Below, piece by piece: positions 25,345 through 33,348 of a stretch of 64,000 nucleotides of DNA (the first letter of the stretch is position 1; the number at the start of each line of letters is the position of its first letter). This stretch comes from Actinoplanes nipponensis (GTDB lineage: Bacteria > Actinomycetota > Actinomycetes > Mycobacteriales > Micromonosporaceae): the NCBI RefSeq assembly GCF_016862275.1, contig NZ_BOMQ01000030.1, positions 62,001-126,000 of the forward strand. Reading direction: 5' to 3'. The notes under the pieces were generated by a model, which saw nothing but the letters and a program-made list of their open reading frames with translations, had not been told where the DNA came from and did not search any database. A program made the position numbers and the translations under genes.

Positions 25345-25910
25345 GCGGGTGGCCAGGTCTCGCCATTGCCAGAACCGGTTGAAGCAGCGTTCCACGACGT
25401 TTCGCTGGCGGTAGATCTCGTCGAACGACGGCGATCGTCCGCCGTGCTTGCCTCGGGCGGCCCGGCGGGCGACCTGGTCAGATCGTTCGGGATCGTGGGG
25501 GCGATCCCGCGGCGGCGCAGCCCGTTGCGAGTCGGGTCGTGCGCGTGGCCTCGTCCGCGATCAGCATGTCCAGCCTGGTGAACCCGGACCGCGTTCAGCA
25601 ACGCGAACAGCTGCGGTTATCGCCGGACTGGCCCGGCGTGAGCAGGACTGACAACGGCCGGCCCCGACCGTCGACGGCGATATGGATCTTGGTGGTCAAC
25701 CCACCCCTCGAGCGGCCCAGCGCTTCACCGTCCGCCGCCGGTACGGCGATACCGCCGGCAGATCCCCCTTTTGCGGACTCCAGCGGCGTGCTGATGGGCA
25801 CGCACGACGCTGGAGTCCACGCTGATGACCCACTCGGCCGGCCGGCCGTCGTCGTAGACCCGAGCCGAAGCCAGGATCCGGTTTCTGCGCCTGGCGCGTC
25901 TGATCATCGA
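25345..25910 (-). pseudogene. remnant of an IS5-type transposase
   Basis: Pieces of an IS5-family (IS427 group) transposase occur on the minus strand in different reading frames. [15 protein letters not shown] lies near 25850, [19 protein letters not shown] near 25700, LRRRGIAPTIP near 25500 and ERCFNRFWQWRDLATR near 25370. The order is right for the family, but at least two frameshifts separate the pieces. The N-terminal DNA-binding part and the extreme C-terminus are absent. I see no terminal inverted repeats or target duplication. It occupies the non-coding gap 25315-26112; the rest of that gap shows nothing else. Confidence 0.8.
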
Positions 25911-26112
25911 TGCCCTGAGGCCGGTTGCGCAGGCGCCGAGATCCGCGCCGACGAAAAAGCCGCCACCGCCATCGACGCGCCACGAGCTCGGCTGGGCCTA
26001 CGCCCGGTCCGACAGCTCCGGACCAGCCCGCAGGAAGGCCCGCCCGCCCTTCCGACATCACCACAATCACCACCGGCCAACGGCGATTGACCGCCGTCGC
26101 TGGACAGCACGT

Positions 26113-26946
26113 CTAGGTGGTCACGTCCCGGGTCGTGAAGTTGGCCCAGGCCGCGCCCAGCAGCACCACCAGGTAGACCACCTGGAGCGCGGCGCCGCGC
26201 TCGATGTCGCGCCACAGCACCGGCTCGCGGAAGAAGTCGATCCAGGCCAGCCAGTACCGGGTCGGCAGGTACGGCCGGACCGCGGCGGCCGCGTCCAGGG
26301 TCACCAGCACCTGGCTGACGACCAGCACGGCCAGCGCGCCCATCGCCGCGCCGAGCGCCGAGTCGGTGACCGTGGACAGGAACAGCGCGATCGCGGCCAC
26401 GCCCAGCATGGAGATCGTGAGGTAGCCGACCGTGGCCAGCAGCCGCCAGGCCAGCCCGGCCGGGGTGATGGTGACCCCGGACAGCGAGGTGACGTCGGCC
26501 GGCAGCGTCACGCCGGCGTCGGTGGCCTGCGCGCCGAACAGGGCCGTGCCGGTGAGGTAGGAGGTGACCAGCACCGTGACGATGGCGAACAGCACGAACG
26601 CGATCAGCGACACCAGCTTGGCCACCAGCAGCCGGGTCCGGCCCACGGGACGGATCAGCAGGTAGCGCAGGGTCCCCGCGGCCGCCTCGCCGGCCACCGC
26701 GTCGCCGGCCAGCACGGCCACCGAGACCGGCAGCAGCACCGGCAGCACCAGGGCCAGCGCGGCGGCCGGGTACAGCGCGCCGTTGCTGAGCACGGCGGAC
26801 AGGAACGCGCCGCCCTGTCCCGGCGGGGGCGGGATGCGGGTGGTGGCCAGGAACACCGCGACGATGAACGGCAGCGCGCACAGCAGCCCGGCGATCACGT
26901 ACGTGCGGGGGCGGCGGAACAGCTTCGCCAGCTCCACGCGGATCAT
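26113..26946 (-). CDS. ABC-2 type transporter permease
   Basis: This 277-residue membrane protein has six hydrophobic segments and starts MIRVELAKLFRRPRTYV, a typical ABC-2 permease opening. It contains the conserved turn GEAAAGTLRYLLIRPVGR. It should form a dimer with the ATPase encoded just upstream and export an unknown substrate. Its ATG overlaps the ATPase stop by 4 bp. It is the last gene of the unit, followed by the transposase remnant. Confidence 0.9.
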   Translation of the reverse strand: MIRVELAKLFRRPRTYVIAGLLCALPFIVAVFLATTRIPPPPGQGGAFLSAVLSNGALYPAAALALVLPVLLPVSVAVLAGDAVAGEAAAGTLRYLLIRPVGRTRLLVAKLVSLIAFVLFAIVTVLVTSYLTGTALFGAQATDAGVTLPADVTSLSGVTITPAGLAWRLLATVGYLTISMLGVAAIALFLSTVTDSALGAAMGALAVLVVSQVLVTLDAAAAVRPYLPTRYWLAWIDFFREPVLWRDIERGAALQVVYLVVLLGAAWANFTTRDVTT

Positions 26947-27869
26947 GCCGGGTCCCCGCCGGCGCGGTCGGCGCGGTCGGCGCTGGTGGTGGTGGTGGCG
27001 TCCAGCACCACCTGTTCCAGCGAGCGCCGCTCGGCGGCGAGCTCGCGTACCCGTACCCCGGCGGTGACCAGCTCGGCGTTGAGGTCGTCGGGCGCCCGGT
27101 GGCGTACCGTCAGCCGGTCGCCGTCGCGCCCCTCGACCCGGCCGTCGAGCAGCGCCAGGGCCCGGTCCGCGTCCGGGGTGCGCAGCACCACCCGGCCGGT
27201 CGGCGCGCGCAGCGTGGCCAGGTCGTCCTGCAGCACCAGCCGGCCGCCGTCCATCACGCCGACCCGGTCGCAGAACGCCTCGATCTCGGTCAGCAGGTGG
27301 CTGGAGAGCAGCACCGTCGTGCCCTCGCCGTGCAGCTCGGTGAGCAGGTCGCGGATCTCCCGGATGCCCCGCGGGTCGAGGCCGTTGGTGGGCTCGTCGA
27401 GGATCAGCAGCCGGGGCCGGCGCAGCAGCGCGGCGGCCAGCCCCAGCCGCTGCCGCATGCCCAGCGAGTACGCGCGCACCGGGCGCCGGTCGATGCCGGC
27501 CAGGCCGACCCGCTCCAGCGCCTCCCCGATGCGGCGCCGGCGGTCGCGCCGCCCGCCGCCCGGGCCGGCCGCGTCGAACAGCTCCAGGTTGGTGCGCCCG
27601 GGCAGGTGCGGATACATGCCCGGCCCCTCGACCAGCGCGCCGACCGACGGCAGCACGTCCCGGACCCGCCGGGGCACCGGCAGGCCCAGCACCTCGATGT
27701 CGCCGCCGGTGGCGAAGACCAGGCCGAGCAGCAGCCGGATCAGGGTGGTCTTGCCGGAGCCGTTCGGGCCGAGCAGCCCGTAGCGGTCCCCCTCGCGCAC
27801 GGCCAGGCCGACCTCGCGCACCGCCGTGGTGCGGCCGTACCGCTTGGTCAGGTCCCGGGTGACGATCAT
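26943..27869 (-). CDS. ABC transporter ATP-binding protein
   Basis: This 308-residue ATPase has Walker A GPNGSGKTT (about 36-44), signature YSLGMRQRLG, Walker B LLILDEPTNGLD and a switch histidine in LLSSH. A C-terminal extension of about 80 residues follows (DADRALALLDG onward), as in drug- or lantibiotic-exporter ATPases of the CcmA/DrrA type. It powers the permease encoded next. The ATG at 27869 overlaps the stop of the MucB/RseB-like gene, so the three are translationally coupled. Confidence 0.95.
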   Translation of the reverse strand: MIVTRDLTKRYGRTTAVREVGLAVREGDRYGLLGPNGSGKTTLIRLLLGLVFATGGDIEVLGLPVPRRVRDVLPSVGALVEGPGMYPHLPGRTNLELFDAAGPGGGRRDRRRRIGEALERVGLAGIDRRPVRAYSLGMRQRLGLAAALLRRPRLLILDEPTNGLDPRGIREIRDLLTELHGEGTTVLLSSHLLTEIEAFCDRVGVMDGGRLVLQDDLATLRAPTGRVVLRTPDADRALALLDGRVEGRDGDRLTVRHRAPDDLNAELVTAGVRVRELAAERRSLEQVVLDATTTTSADRADRAGGDPA

Positions 27870-28996
27870 GCGACCGCACCGGCCAGGTCCGCCGCGACCC
27901 GCTGCATCAGCGACGCGTCCACCAGCCCGGTGACCAGGTACGTCGGCCCGGCCCGGACCAGCAGCAGGGAGAGCGGGCCGGCGGTGATCAGCACGGCGTC
28001 GGCGCCCGGCACGGTCAGCCGGCGTCCCCAGCGCGCCGCGGTGCCGTACACCTCGTCGCCGAGGCGGCCCGGCACCCCCACGGCCACGAACCGGGCCAGG
28101 CCGGCGCCGTAGCTGCCGGCCGCGGACACCCCGTCCACGGCGTCCCGGCGCGGGTAGCCGGCGAGCCGGTCGGGCGGCGTCAGCGAGTCCCAGCGGTCGA
28201 GCGCGGCCAGCACGTCCGCCGCGGAGGTGGTGGTGAAGCCCGTCCCCGGCGTCCGCCCGGGTGGCCGCAGCACGGCGGGGTCCGGCGCGGCCAGCGTGAG
28301 CTCCAGGAACCGGGTGACGAAGACCGGCCGCCGGGCTCCGCGGGCGGTGAGCTCGGCCTGCAGCGGCAACCCGCTGGCCGGGTCCGCCCACACGTCGACG
28401 TGGGCCACCGTGGTGCCCGGCGCGGCCGGCACCAGGCGCAGCCCGGCCGCGACCATCCCGGCCACCCGCCGGCTGGGCAGGGGCTCGAGCCGGTCGCCCG
28501 CGCCCAGCCGCAGCAGCCGGCGGACCAGCTCCGGCGGCGTCAGGTCGGCCGCCTGGGGCAGCCGCAGCGGCTGCTCCCCGACGATCCGGGTGAGCTGGCT
28601 CTCGGCGTAGTCCCAGCGGTACTGCTCACCGGGGAGCTGGTAGAGCCCGCGCTCGGTGCCGGGGCCGAGCACGTCGACGCGCCACCGGTCGGCCGCGGCG
28701 TGCCAGACGCGCATCTCGGTCGTGCCGCTGACCAGGGCGGTGAGCTCCTCGAGGTGGGACAGCGGGGGCAGGCCCAGCGCGCCGGCGCTCTGCGCGTACC
28801 CGTGATAGGCCCGGCCGGCCGAGGCGGTGATCCGGTCGCGCAGCGCGGCCGGCGCGAGCCCGGCCGCCGGCGCCGGCCGGTGGGCCAGCACGACCGGTAC
28901 GGCGCCGAACACGGCCACCACCACCAGCACGGCGGCCCACCGCCGCCGGGTCTGCCCCGTCACGACGGTCCGTCCCGGCCACGTCACCTGCCGCAT
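27866..28996 (-). CDS. exported MucB/RseB-like or LolA-fold protein
   Basis: This 376-residue protein has one N-terminal hydrophobic segment (about 20-38: AAVLVVVAVFGAVPVVLA) that acts as a signal or anchor. The rest is an extracytoplasmic domain that resembles the sigma-E-regulatory MucB/RseB and LolA lipoprotein-carrier folds. WRVDVLGPG and WDYAESQLTRI mark the beta-sheet core; VWADPASGLPLQAEL is the most typical stretch. A GGAGGG site precedes the ATG at 28996. No sigma factor adjoins; coupling to an ABC exporter is the useful context. It may sense or carry a lipid-like substrate, which is inference. Confidence 0.75.
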   Translation of the reverse strand: MRQVTWPGRTVVTGQTRRRWAAVLVVVAVFGAVPVVLAHRPAPAAGLAPAALRDRITASAGRAYHGYAQSAGALGLPPLSHLEELTALVSGTTEMRVWHAAADRWRVDVLGPGTERGLYQLPGEQYRWDYAESQLTRIVGEQPLRLPQAADLTPPELVRRLLRLGAGDRLEPLPSRRVAGMVAAGLRLVPAAPGTTVAHVDVWADPASGLPLQAELTARGARRPVFVTRFLELTLAAPDPAVLRPPGRTPGTGFTTTSAADVLAALDRWDSLTPPDRLAGYPRRDAVDGVSAAGSYGAGLARFVAVGVPGRLGDEVYGTAARWGRRLTVPGADAVLITAGPLSLLLVRAGPTYLVTGLVDASLMQRVAADLAGAVA

Positions 28997-29029
28997 CGCC
29001 CTCCACTTCGGTGGCTCGTGCGCACCGGA

Positions 29030-30148
29030 CTACCCGCGATCACCGCCGGCATGCTCGCCCACGCCGATCAGCTCCGGGATCCGCTCCGGGCGCCGGCAGG
29101 TGCTCGCCACGGCGACCGAGGCGCCGCCGCGGGCGCTGGCCTGGATCGCCTCCATCACGTCGAGGACGTGCAGCGCCACGTCGGCGGCGGCGCGGTGCGG
29201 CCGGTCCCGGCTCAGCGCCTCGGCGAGGTCCAGCAGGCCGACGCCGCGCCCGGCGCCCGCGTAGCCGGCCCGGGGCGGCAGCACGCTCCAGGAGTCGCTG
29301 CCCGCGGTGCGCAGGCGCACGTCGCCGTCGAAGTAGTTCGGGTCCGGCAGCGACAGGGAGCCCCGGGGGCCGTACAGCTCGAGGAACGGCAGCCGGGTGG
29401 CCCAGACGTCGAAGCTCATCAGCAGCGTGGTCAGGGCGCCGCTGTCGTGCTCGAGGACGCCGGTCACGTGGGTGTCGATATCGACCGGGAAGGCCGTGCC
29501 GGCGCGCGGGCCGTCGCCGATGGTCCGCTCGCTGCGGGGGCGCGACGACATGCCGGTCACCCGGCGCACCGGGCCGAGCAGGTGGACCAGCGCGGTCAGG
29601 TAGTAGGGCCCCATGTCCAGCAGCGGGCCGCCGCCCTGCTGGTAGTAGAACTCCGGGTCCGGGTGCCACCGCTCGTGGCCGGGCACCGTCATGAACGCCG
29701 TCGCGGCGTGCGGCACGCCGATCTCGCCGGCGTCGACGACCGCCCGCGCGGTCTGCACGCCGGTGCCCAGCACGGTGTCGGGGGCACAGGCGACGCGCAC
29801 CCCGGCGGACCGGGCGGCGTCGAGCACCGCCAGCCCGTCGGCGCCGGTGGCGGCCAGCGGCTTCTCGCCGTAGACGTGCTTGCCGGCGGCGATCGCGGCG
29901 AGGGCCACCGCGGCGTGCTGGTTGGGCGTGGTCAGGTTGAGGACCACGTCGACGTCGGGGGCGGCGTACAGGTCGGGCAGCACCGTGACCCGGGCCCCCG
30001 GCTGGGCCTCGGCCAGCAGTTTGGCCCGGCCCGGGTCGAGGTCGGCCACCGCGGTGACCGCCACCTGCGGCAGCCGGGCGAGGGTCGCGCCGTACTGTCC
30101 GCTGATCTTGCCGGCGCCGACGATGCCGACCCTCAACGGCTGGCCCAC
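29030..30148 (-). CDS. Gfo/Idh/MocA-family NAD(P)-dependent oxidoreductase
   Basis: This 372-residue sugar or cyclitol dehydrogenase-like protein carries a Rossmann motif (VGIVGAGKISGQYG), the catalytic EKP in VYGEKPLA and a substrate loop LLDMGPYYLTALVHLLG. It acts in the cytoplasm on an unknown sugar or inositol derivative. The GTG at 30148 (VGQPLRV) was chosen with AGAGGA upstream; it lies within the last bases of the thuA-like gene, an overlap of 16 bp. The ThuA plus Gfo/Idh pairing is common in sugar catabolic loci, so they probably work on the same compound. Confidence 0.9.
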   Translation of the reverse strand: MGQPLRVGIVGAGKISGQYGATLARLPQVAVTAVADLDPGRAKLLAEAQPGARVTVLPDLYAAPDVDVVLNLTTPNQHAAVALAAIAAGKHVYGEKPLAATGADGLAVLDAARSAGVRVACAPDTVLGTGVQTARAVVDAGEIGVPHAATAFMTVPGHERWHPDPEFYYQQGGGPLLDMGPYYLTALVHLLGPVRRVTGMSSRPRSERTIGDGPRAGTAFPVDIDTHVTGVLEHDSGALTTLLMSFDVWATRLPFLELYGPRGSLSLPDPNYFDGDVRLRTAGSDSWSVLPPRAGYAGAGRGVGLLDLAEALSRDRPHRAAADVALHVLDVMEAIQASARGGASVAVASTCRRPERIPELIGVGEHAGGDRG

Positions 30149-30834
30149 AGCAGTCCTCTCTCGACGATGGTGCGCACGTTCGGATCCTCCAGGACCTGGA
30201 CGGTGTGCCCCGGTGTGGCGACGAACACCCGGCCGCGGCCCCACTGCCGGGTCCACACGGCCGGGCAGGTCACCGGCCGGACCCAGGGGGCCCACGGCCG
30301 GGTCGCGGTGGTCGTGGTGGCCAGCACGTCGACGTAGTCGTCGGTCAGCACCCAGTACTGCTCGGTGTCCAGGTCGAAGTCGGCCAGGCCGGCGGTGACC
30401 GGGTGCGCCGCGGCCGCCGGCGTCAGGGTGATCCGGTGCGGGACGTAGTTGTCGGACTGCTCGCCGGTGCGCTCGGCCGGGCCGCACCGGGCCGCGTGCG
30501 CGGCGAACTGACCGCCGACCAGCTGCAGGTAGTCGGCGCTGGCCCGGTAGGAGTCGGCGATGCCGCCGTGCCAGCCGGCCAGCCCGGCGCCGGCGGCCAC
30601 CGCCGCCGTCAGCCCGGCGACCTCGGCGTCGGAGATGGTGGCCATGGTCATGCACTGCACGACCAGGTCGGTGACCGCCATCAGCTCCGCGTCGGCGTAC
30701 GGGGCCGGGGAATCGGCCAGCTCGACGGCGAAGCCGTGCGCCCGCAGGTACGGGACGAACAGGTCGGTGGCCTTGACCGGCTCGTGCCCGGCCCAGCCGC
30801 CGCGGACGACGAGTGCGCGCCGCTGAGATGTCAT
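30133..30834 (-). CDS. ThuA-like protein (trehalose-utilisation family)
   Basis: This 233-residue protein of the ThuA family has a class I glutamine amidotransferase-like fold without the glutaminase cysteine. Typical stretches are VVRGGWAGHEP, GAGLAGWHGGIADS, FDLDTEQYWVL and WGRGRVFVATPGHT. ThuA proteins are involved in oxidation of disaccharides to 3-keto forms. It is translated just ahead of the Gfo/Idh gene. GGGAGGGG precedes the ATG at 30834. Trehalose itself is not implied by the sequence. Confidence 0.9.
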   Translation of the reverse strand: MTSQRRALVVRGGWAGHEPVKATDLFVPYLRAHGFAVELADSPAPYADAELMAVTDLVVQCMTMATISDAEVAGLTAAVAAGAGLAGWHGGIADSYRASADYLQLVGGQFAAHAARCGPAERTGEQSDNYVPHRITLTPAAAAHPVTAGLADFDLDTEQYWVLTDDYVDVLATTTTATRPWAPWVRPVTCPAVWTRQWGRGRVFVATPGHTVQVLEDPNVRTIVERGLLWASR

Positions 30835-30985
30835 CGGTCCCCTCCCGGGCTGCGGTCCCGGGGTCAGCCTAACCACCGCCGCTCAGATGCTCTTTCGCCA
30901 CACGCGTGAACCCGCGTGGTTGCGGGCAGTTAGGGGGTGCCCGGCCGGTGCGGTCGGAGTTGATCGGCACCAGCTGGAGGATGCG

Positions 30986-32374
30986 ATGACGGGTACGCCA
31001 CTCACGGGGAGGGGCGCCTGGGCCCAGACGCTGCGGGCCCGGGCCCGCGCACGGCTGGCCGAAGCGGCGAGCCGCAACGCGCCGCCGCCGTTCGTGCCGG
31101 CGGGCGACCTGCAGGAGCCCACCCCGGTCATGGTGGTGCAGCAGCAGCGCCCGAGCACCGACGACGTGCTGCCCCGCAGCGTGCGGACCGCGGGCGCCTG
31201 GGCGCTGCGGTTCATCCTGTTCGTCGCGGCCGCGTACCTGTTCCTGCGGGTCGTCGGGCTGCTCCGCGTGGTGATCATCCCGGTGGTGGTCGCGCTCCTG
31301 CTGGCCGCGCTGTTCCAGCCGGCCGCCGCCGCGCTGACCCGACGCGGGATGAAGCGCTCGCTGGCCGCGGGCCTGGTGCTGGTCGCCGCGCTGCTGCTGG
31401 TCTTCGGCGGGCTGGGCCTGATCGTGCGGACCTTCATCTCGCAGATCGACAGCCTCTCCACGCAGGTCGGTGACGGTGTCAACGAGGTGCAGGACTGGCT
31501 GTCGCGGGGCCCGCTGCACGTGACCGAGAGCCAGCTGAGCCAGTACGTCGACCGGGTCCAGGCGGCGGTCACCCAGAACCAGGGGGCCCTGACCTCGGGC
31601 GCGCTGAGCACCGCGACCACGTTGGGCGAGGTCGTCACCGGCTTCTTCCTGGTGCTGTTCACGCTGTTCTTCTTCCTGCGCGACGGCGGGCAGATCTGGT
31701 CGTTCCTGTGCCGGCTGCTGCCGCGGGAGGCGCGCGTGCCGACGGCCCGCGCCGGCCACTACTCCTGGCACACGCTGGTGTCGTACGTGCACGCCACGGT
31801 CCTGGTGGCCTTCGTGGACGCCGTCGGCATCGGCATCGGGTTGTTCGTGCTCCGGGTGCCGCTGGCCCTGCCGCTGGCCGCGCTGGTCTTCCTCGGCGCG
31901 TTCATCCCGGTGGTCGGCGCGACCGTGACCGGCGTCGTCGCGATCCTGGTCGCCCTGGTCGCCAACGGCCCGGTGACCGCGCTGATCGTGCTGGCCGTCG
32001 TCATCGCCGTCCAGCAGCTCGAGGGGCACGTCCTGCAGCCGCTGATCATGGGCCGGGCGGTGGCGCTGCACCCGCTCGCGGTCATCCTGGCCATCGCCAC
32101 GGGCATCGTGGTGGCCGGCATCGTCGGCGGCCTGATCGCCGTCCCGCTGCTGGCCGTGCTGAACACCGCCATCCGCTACCTGGTCCGGCACCCGAGCGGG
32201 GAGCCCACCGCGGACCGGGAGCCGCCGGGCACCGAGGCCGCCGACGACGGCCGGGCCGAGGCCGAGGACCGCGCGCAGGCGACCGTCCGCCAGGCCGACC
32301 CGTCCGAGCCGCCGCCCGCGGACACCTCGGTCGCCGACGACGACGAGCCGGCCCCCGCCGTCAGCGCAACCTGA
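30986..32374 (+). CDS. AI-2E family transporter (permease)
   Basis: This 462-residue membrane protein has a hydrophilic N-terminus of about 70 residues, then seven to eight hydrophobic segments (about 72-405) and an acidic disordered C-tail (about 412-462). The region LPLAALVFLGAFIPVVGATV and the QQLEGHVLQPLIMGRAVALHP stretch are the AI-2E (YdiK/TqsA) family signature. The family exports autoinducer-like molecules or acts as ion antiporters; the substrate here is unknown. GGAGG precedes the ATG at 30986. A strong terminator follows. Confidence 0.9.
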   Translation: MTGTPLTGRGAWAQTLRARARARLAEAASRNAPPPFVPAGDLQEPTPVMVVQQQRPSTDDVLPRSVRTAGAWALRFILFVAAAYLFLRVVGLLRVVIIPVVVALLLAALFQPAAAALTRRGMKRSLAAGLVLVAALLLVFGGLGLIVRTFISQIDSLSTQVGDGVNEVQDWLSRGPLHVTESQLSQYVDRVQAAVTQNQGALTSGALSTATTLGEVVTGFFLVLFTLFFFLRDGGQIWSFLCRLLPREARVPTARAGHYSWHTLVSYVHATVLVAFVDAVGIGIGLFVLRVPLALPLAALVFLGAFIPVVGATVTGVVAILVALVANGPVTALIVLAVVIAVQQLEGHVLQPLIMGRAVALHPLAVILAIATGIVVAGIVGGLIAVPLLAVLNTAIRYLVRHPSGEPTADREPPGTEAADDGRAEAEDRAQATVRQADPSEPPPADTSVADDDEPAPAVSAT

Positions 32375-32389
32375 GACAAACGCCACTGA

Positions 32390-32431
32390 CCGGGCGGATC
32401 GGCGTATCGCCGGTCCGCCCGGCGCGTTTTT
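32390..32431 (+). terminator. Rho-independent terminator after the AI-2E gene
   Basis: A 9-bp stem CCGGGCGGA/TCCGCCCGG (32390-32398 with 32414-32422) encloses a second 4-bp stem GGCG/CGCC with a TAT loop. It is followed within five bases by a run of five T (32427-32431). Confidence 0.85.
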
Positions 32432-32527
32432 CGGTCCGTCCGCGTGATCACACCCACGCCGCCGCCCGGGGCATCGTGCGTAGGATCGATGGGCAGCACC
32501 TGAGCCCGTCATGATCCAAGGAGCACG

Positions 32528-33211
32528 ATGCCGTTAACGCCCGCTGACATCCACAACATGGCCTTCAAGAAGCCGCCGATCGGCAAGCGGGGCTACGACG
32601 AGGAAGAGGTCGACGCGTTCCTCGACGAGGTGGAGCAGGAGCTCATCCGCCTCCTGGAGGAGAACGGCGCCCTGCACGGCCAGGTCCAGCGCGGCCCGGG
32701 CGGCCCCGGACCGGCGGCCTCGACCATGGTGCTCAGCTCGGAGTTCGCCGACCTCACGGCCCAGCTGGAGCGCATGCAGGAGGCCCGGGCCCGGGCCGAG
32801 CAGAACGCCCGCAGCCTGCAGGCGCAGCTCGAGCAGGCGCGCAACGCCGCCCCGGCCTCGCCGTCGCACTCCCCCGACGGCGAGGACCGCAACGCCCGGG
32901 TCCTGATGATGGCCCAGCGCACGGCCGACGACCACATGCGCGACGCCCGCCAGGAGTCCGAGACGCTGCTGGCCAACGCCCGCAACAAGTCGGAGCAGAT
33001 CACCAGTGAGGCCCAGCTCAAGGCCGGCACCATAGAGGGCGACGCCCGGCGCAACCACAGCGAGGCGATGAACAGCCTCGGGGCCAAGCGGGCCGCGCTG
33101 CTGGACGAGATCGAACGGCTGGGTCAGCTCGCGCAGAGCTACCAGGCGGCACTGGACAGTCACATCAGCGCGCAGCTGCAGGAGCTGAACAGCGCCCCGG
33201 AGGCCAGCTAG
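32528..33211 (+). CDS. wag31: DivIVA/Wag31 family polar growth protein
   Basis: This 227-residue coiled-coil protein recruits the cell-wall synthesis machinery to cell poles in actinobacteria. The N-terminal DivIVA motif is intact: [20 protein letters not shown], then [16 protein letters not shown]. Coiled coils occupy about 70-105 and 125-220, split by a Pro/Ser-rich linker ([13 protein letters not shown]). AAGGAG precedes the ATG at 32528. The gene stands apart from a division cluster, so it could be a paralog of the principal DivIVA. Confidence 0.9.
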   Translation: MPLTPADIHNMAFKKPPIGKRGYDEEEVDAFLDEVEQELIRLLEENGALHGQVQRGPGGPGPAASTMVLSSEFADLTAQLERMQEARARAEQNARSLQAQLEQARNAAPASPSHSPDGEDRNARVLMMAQRTADDHMRDARQESETLLANARNKSEQITSEAQLKAGTIEGDARRNHSEAMNSLGAKRAALLDEIERLGQLAQSYQAALDSHISAQLQELNSAPEAS

Positions 33212-33348
33212 CCCCACGGCGTGATCGGAACGGCCGGCGCGGGCGATCGGTTCCCGGCCGGTCGGGACGACCGTGCCGGAGGACGGCGGTAAGGTCGGCG
33301 GACGGGGCCGAGGCCCGCACCGGCACTCCTGATGGGGGACCTGACACC

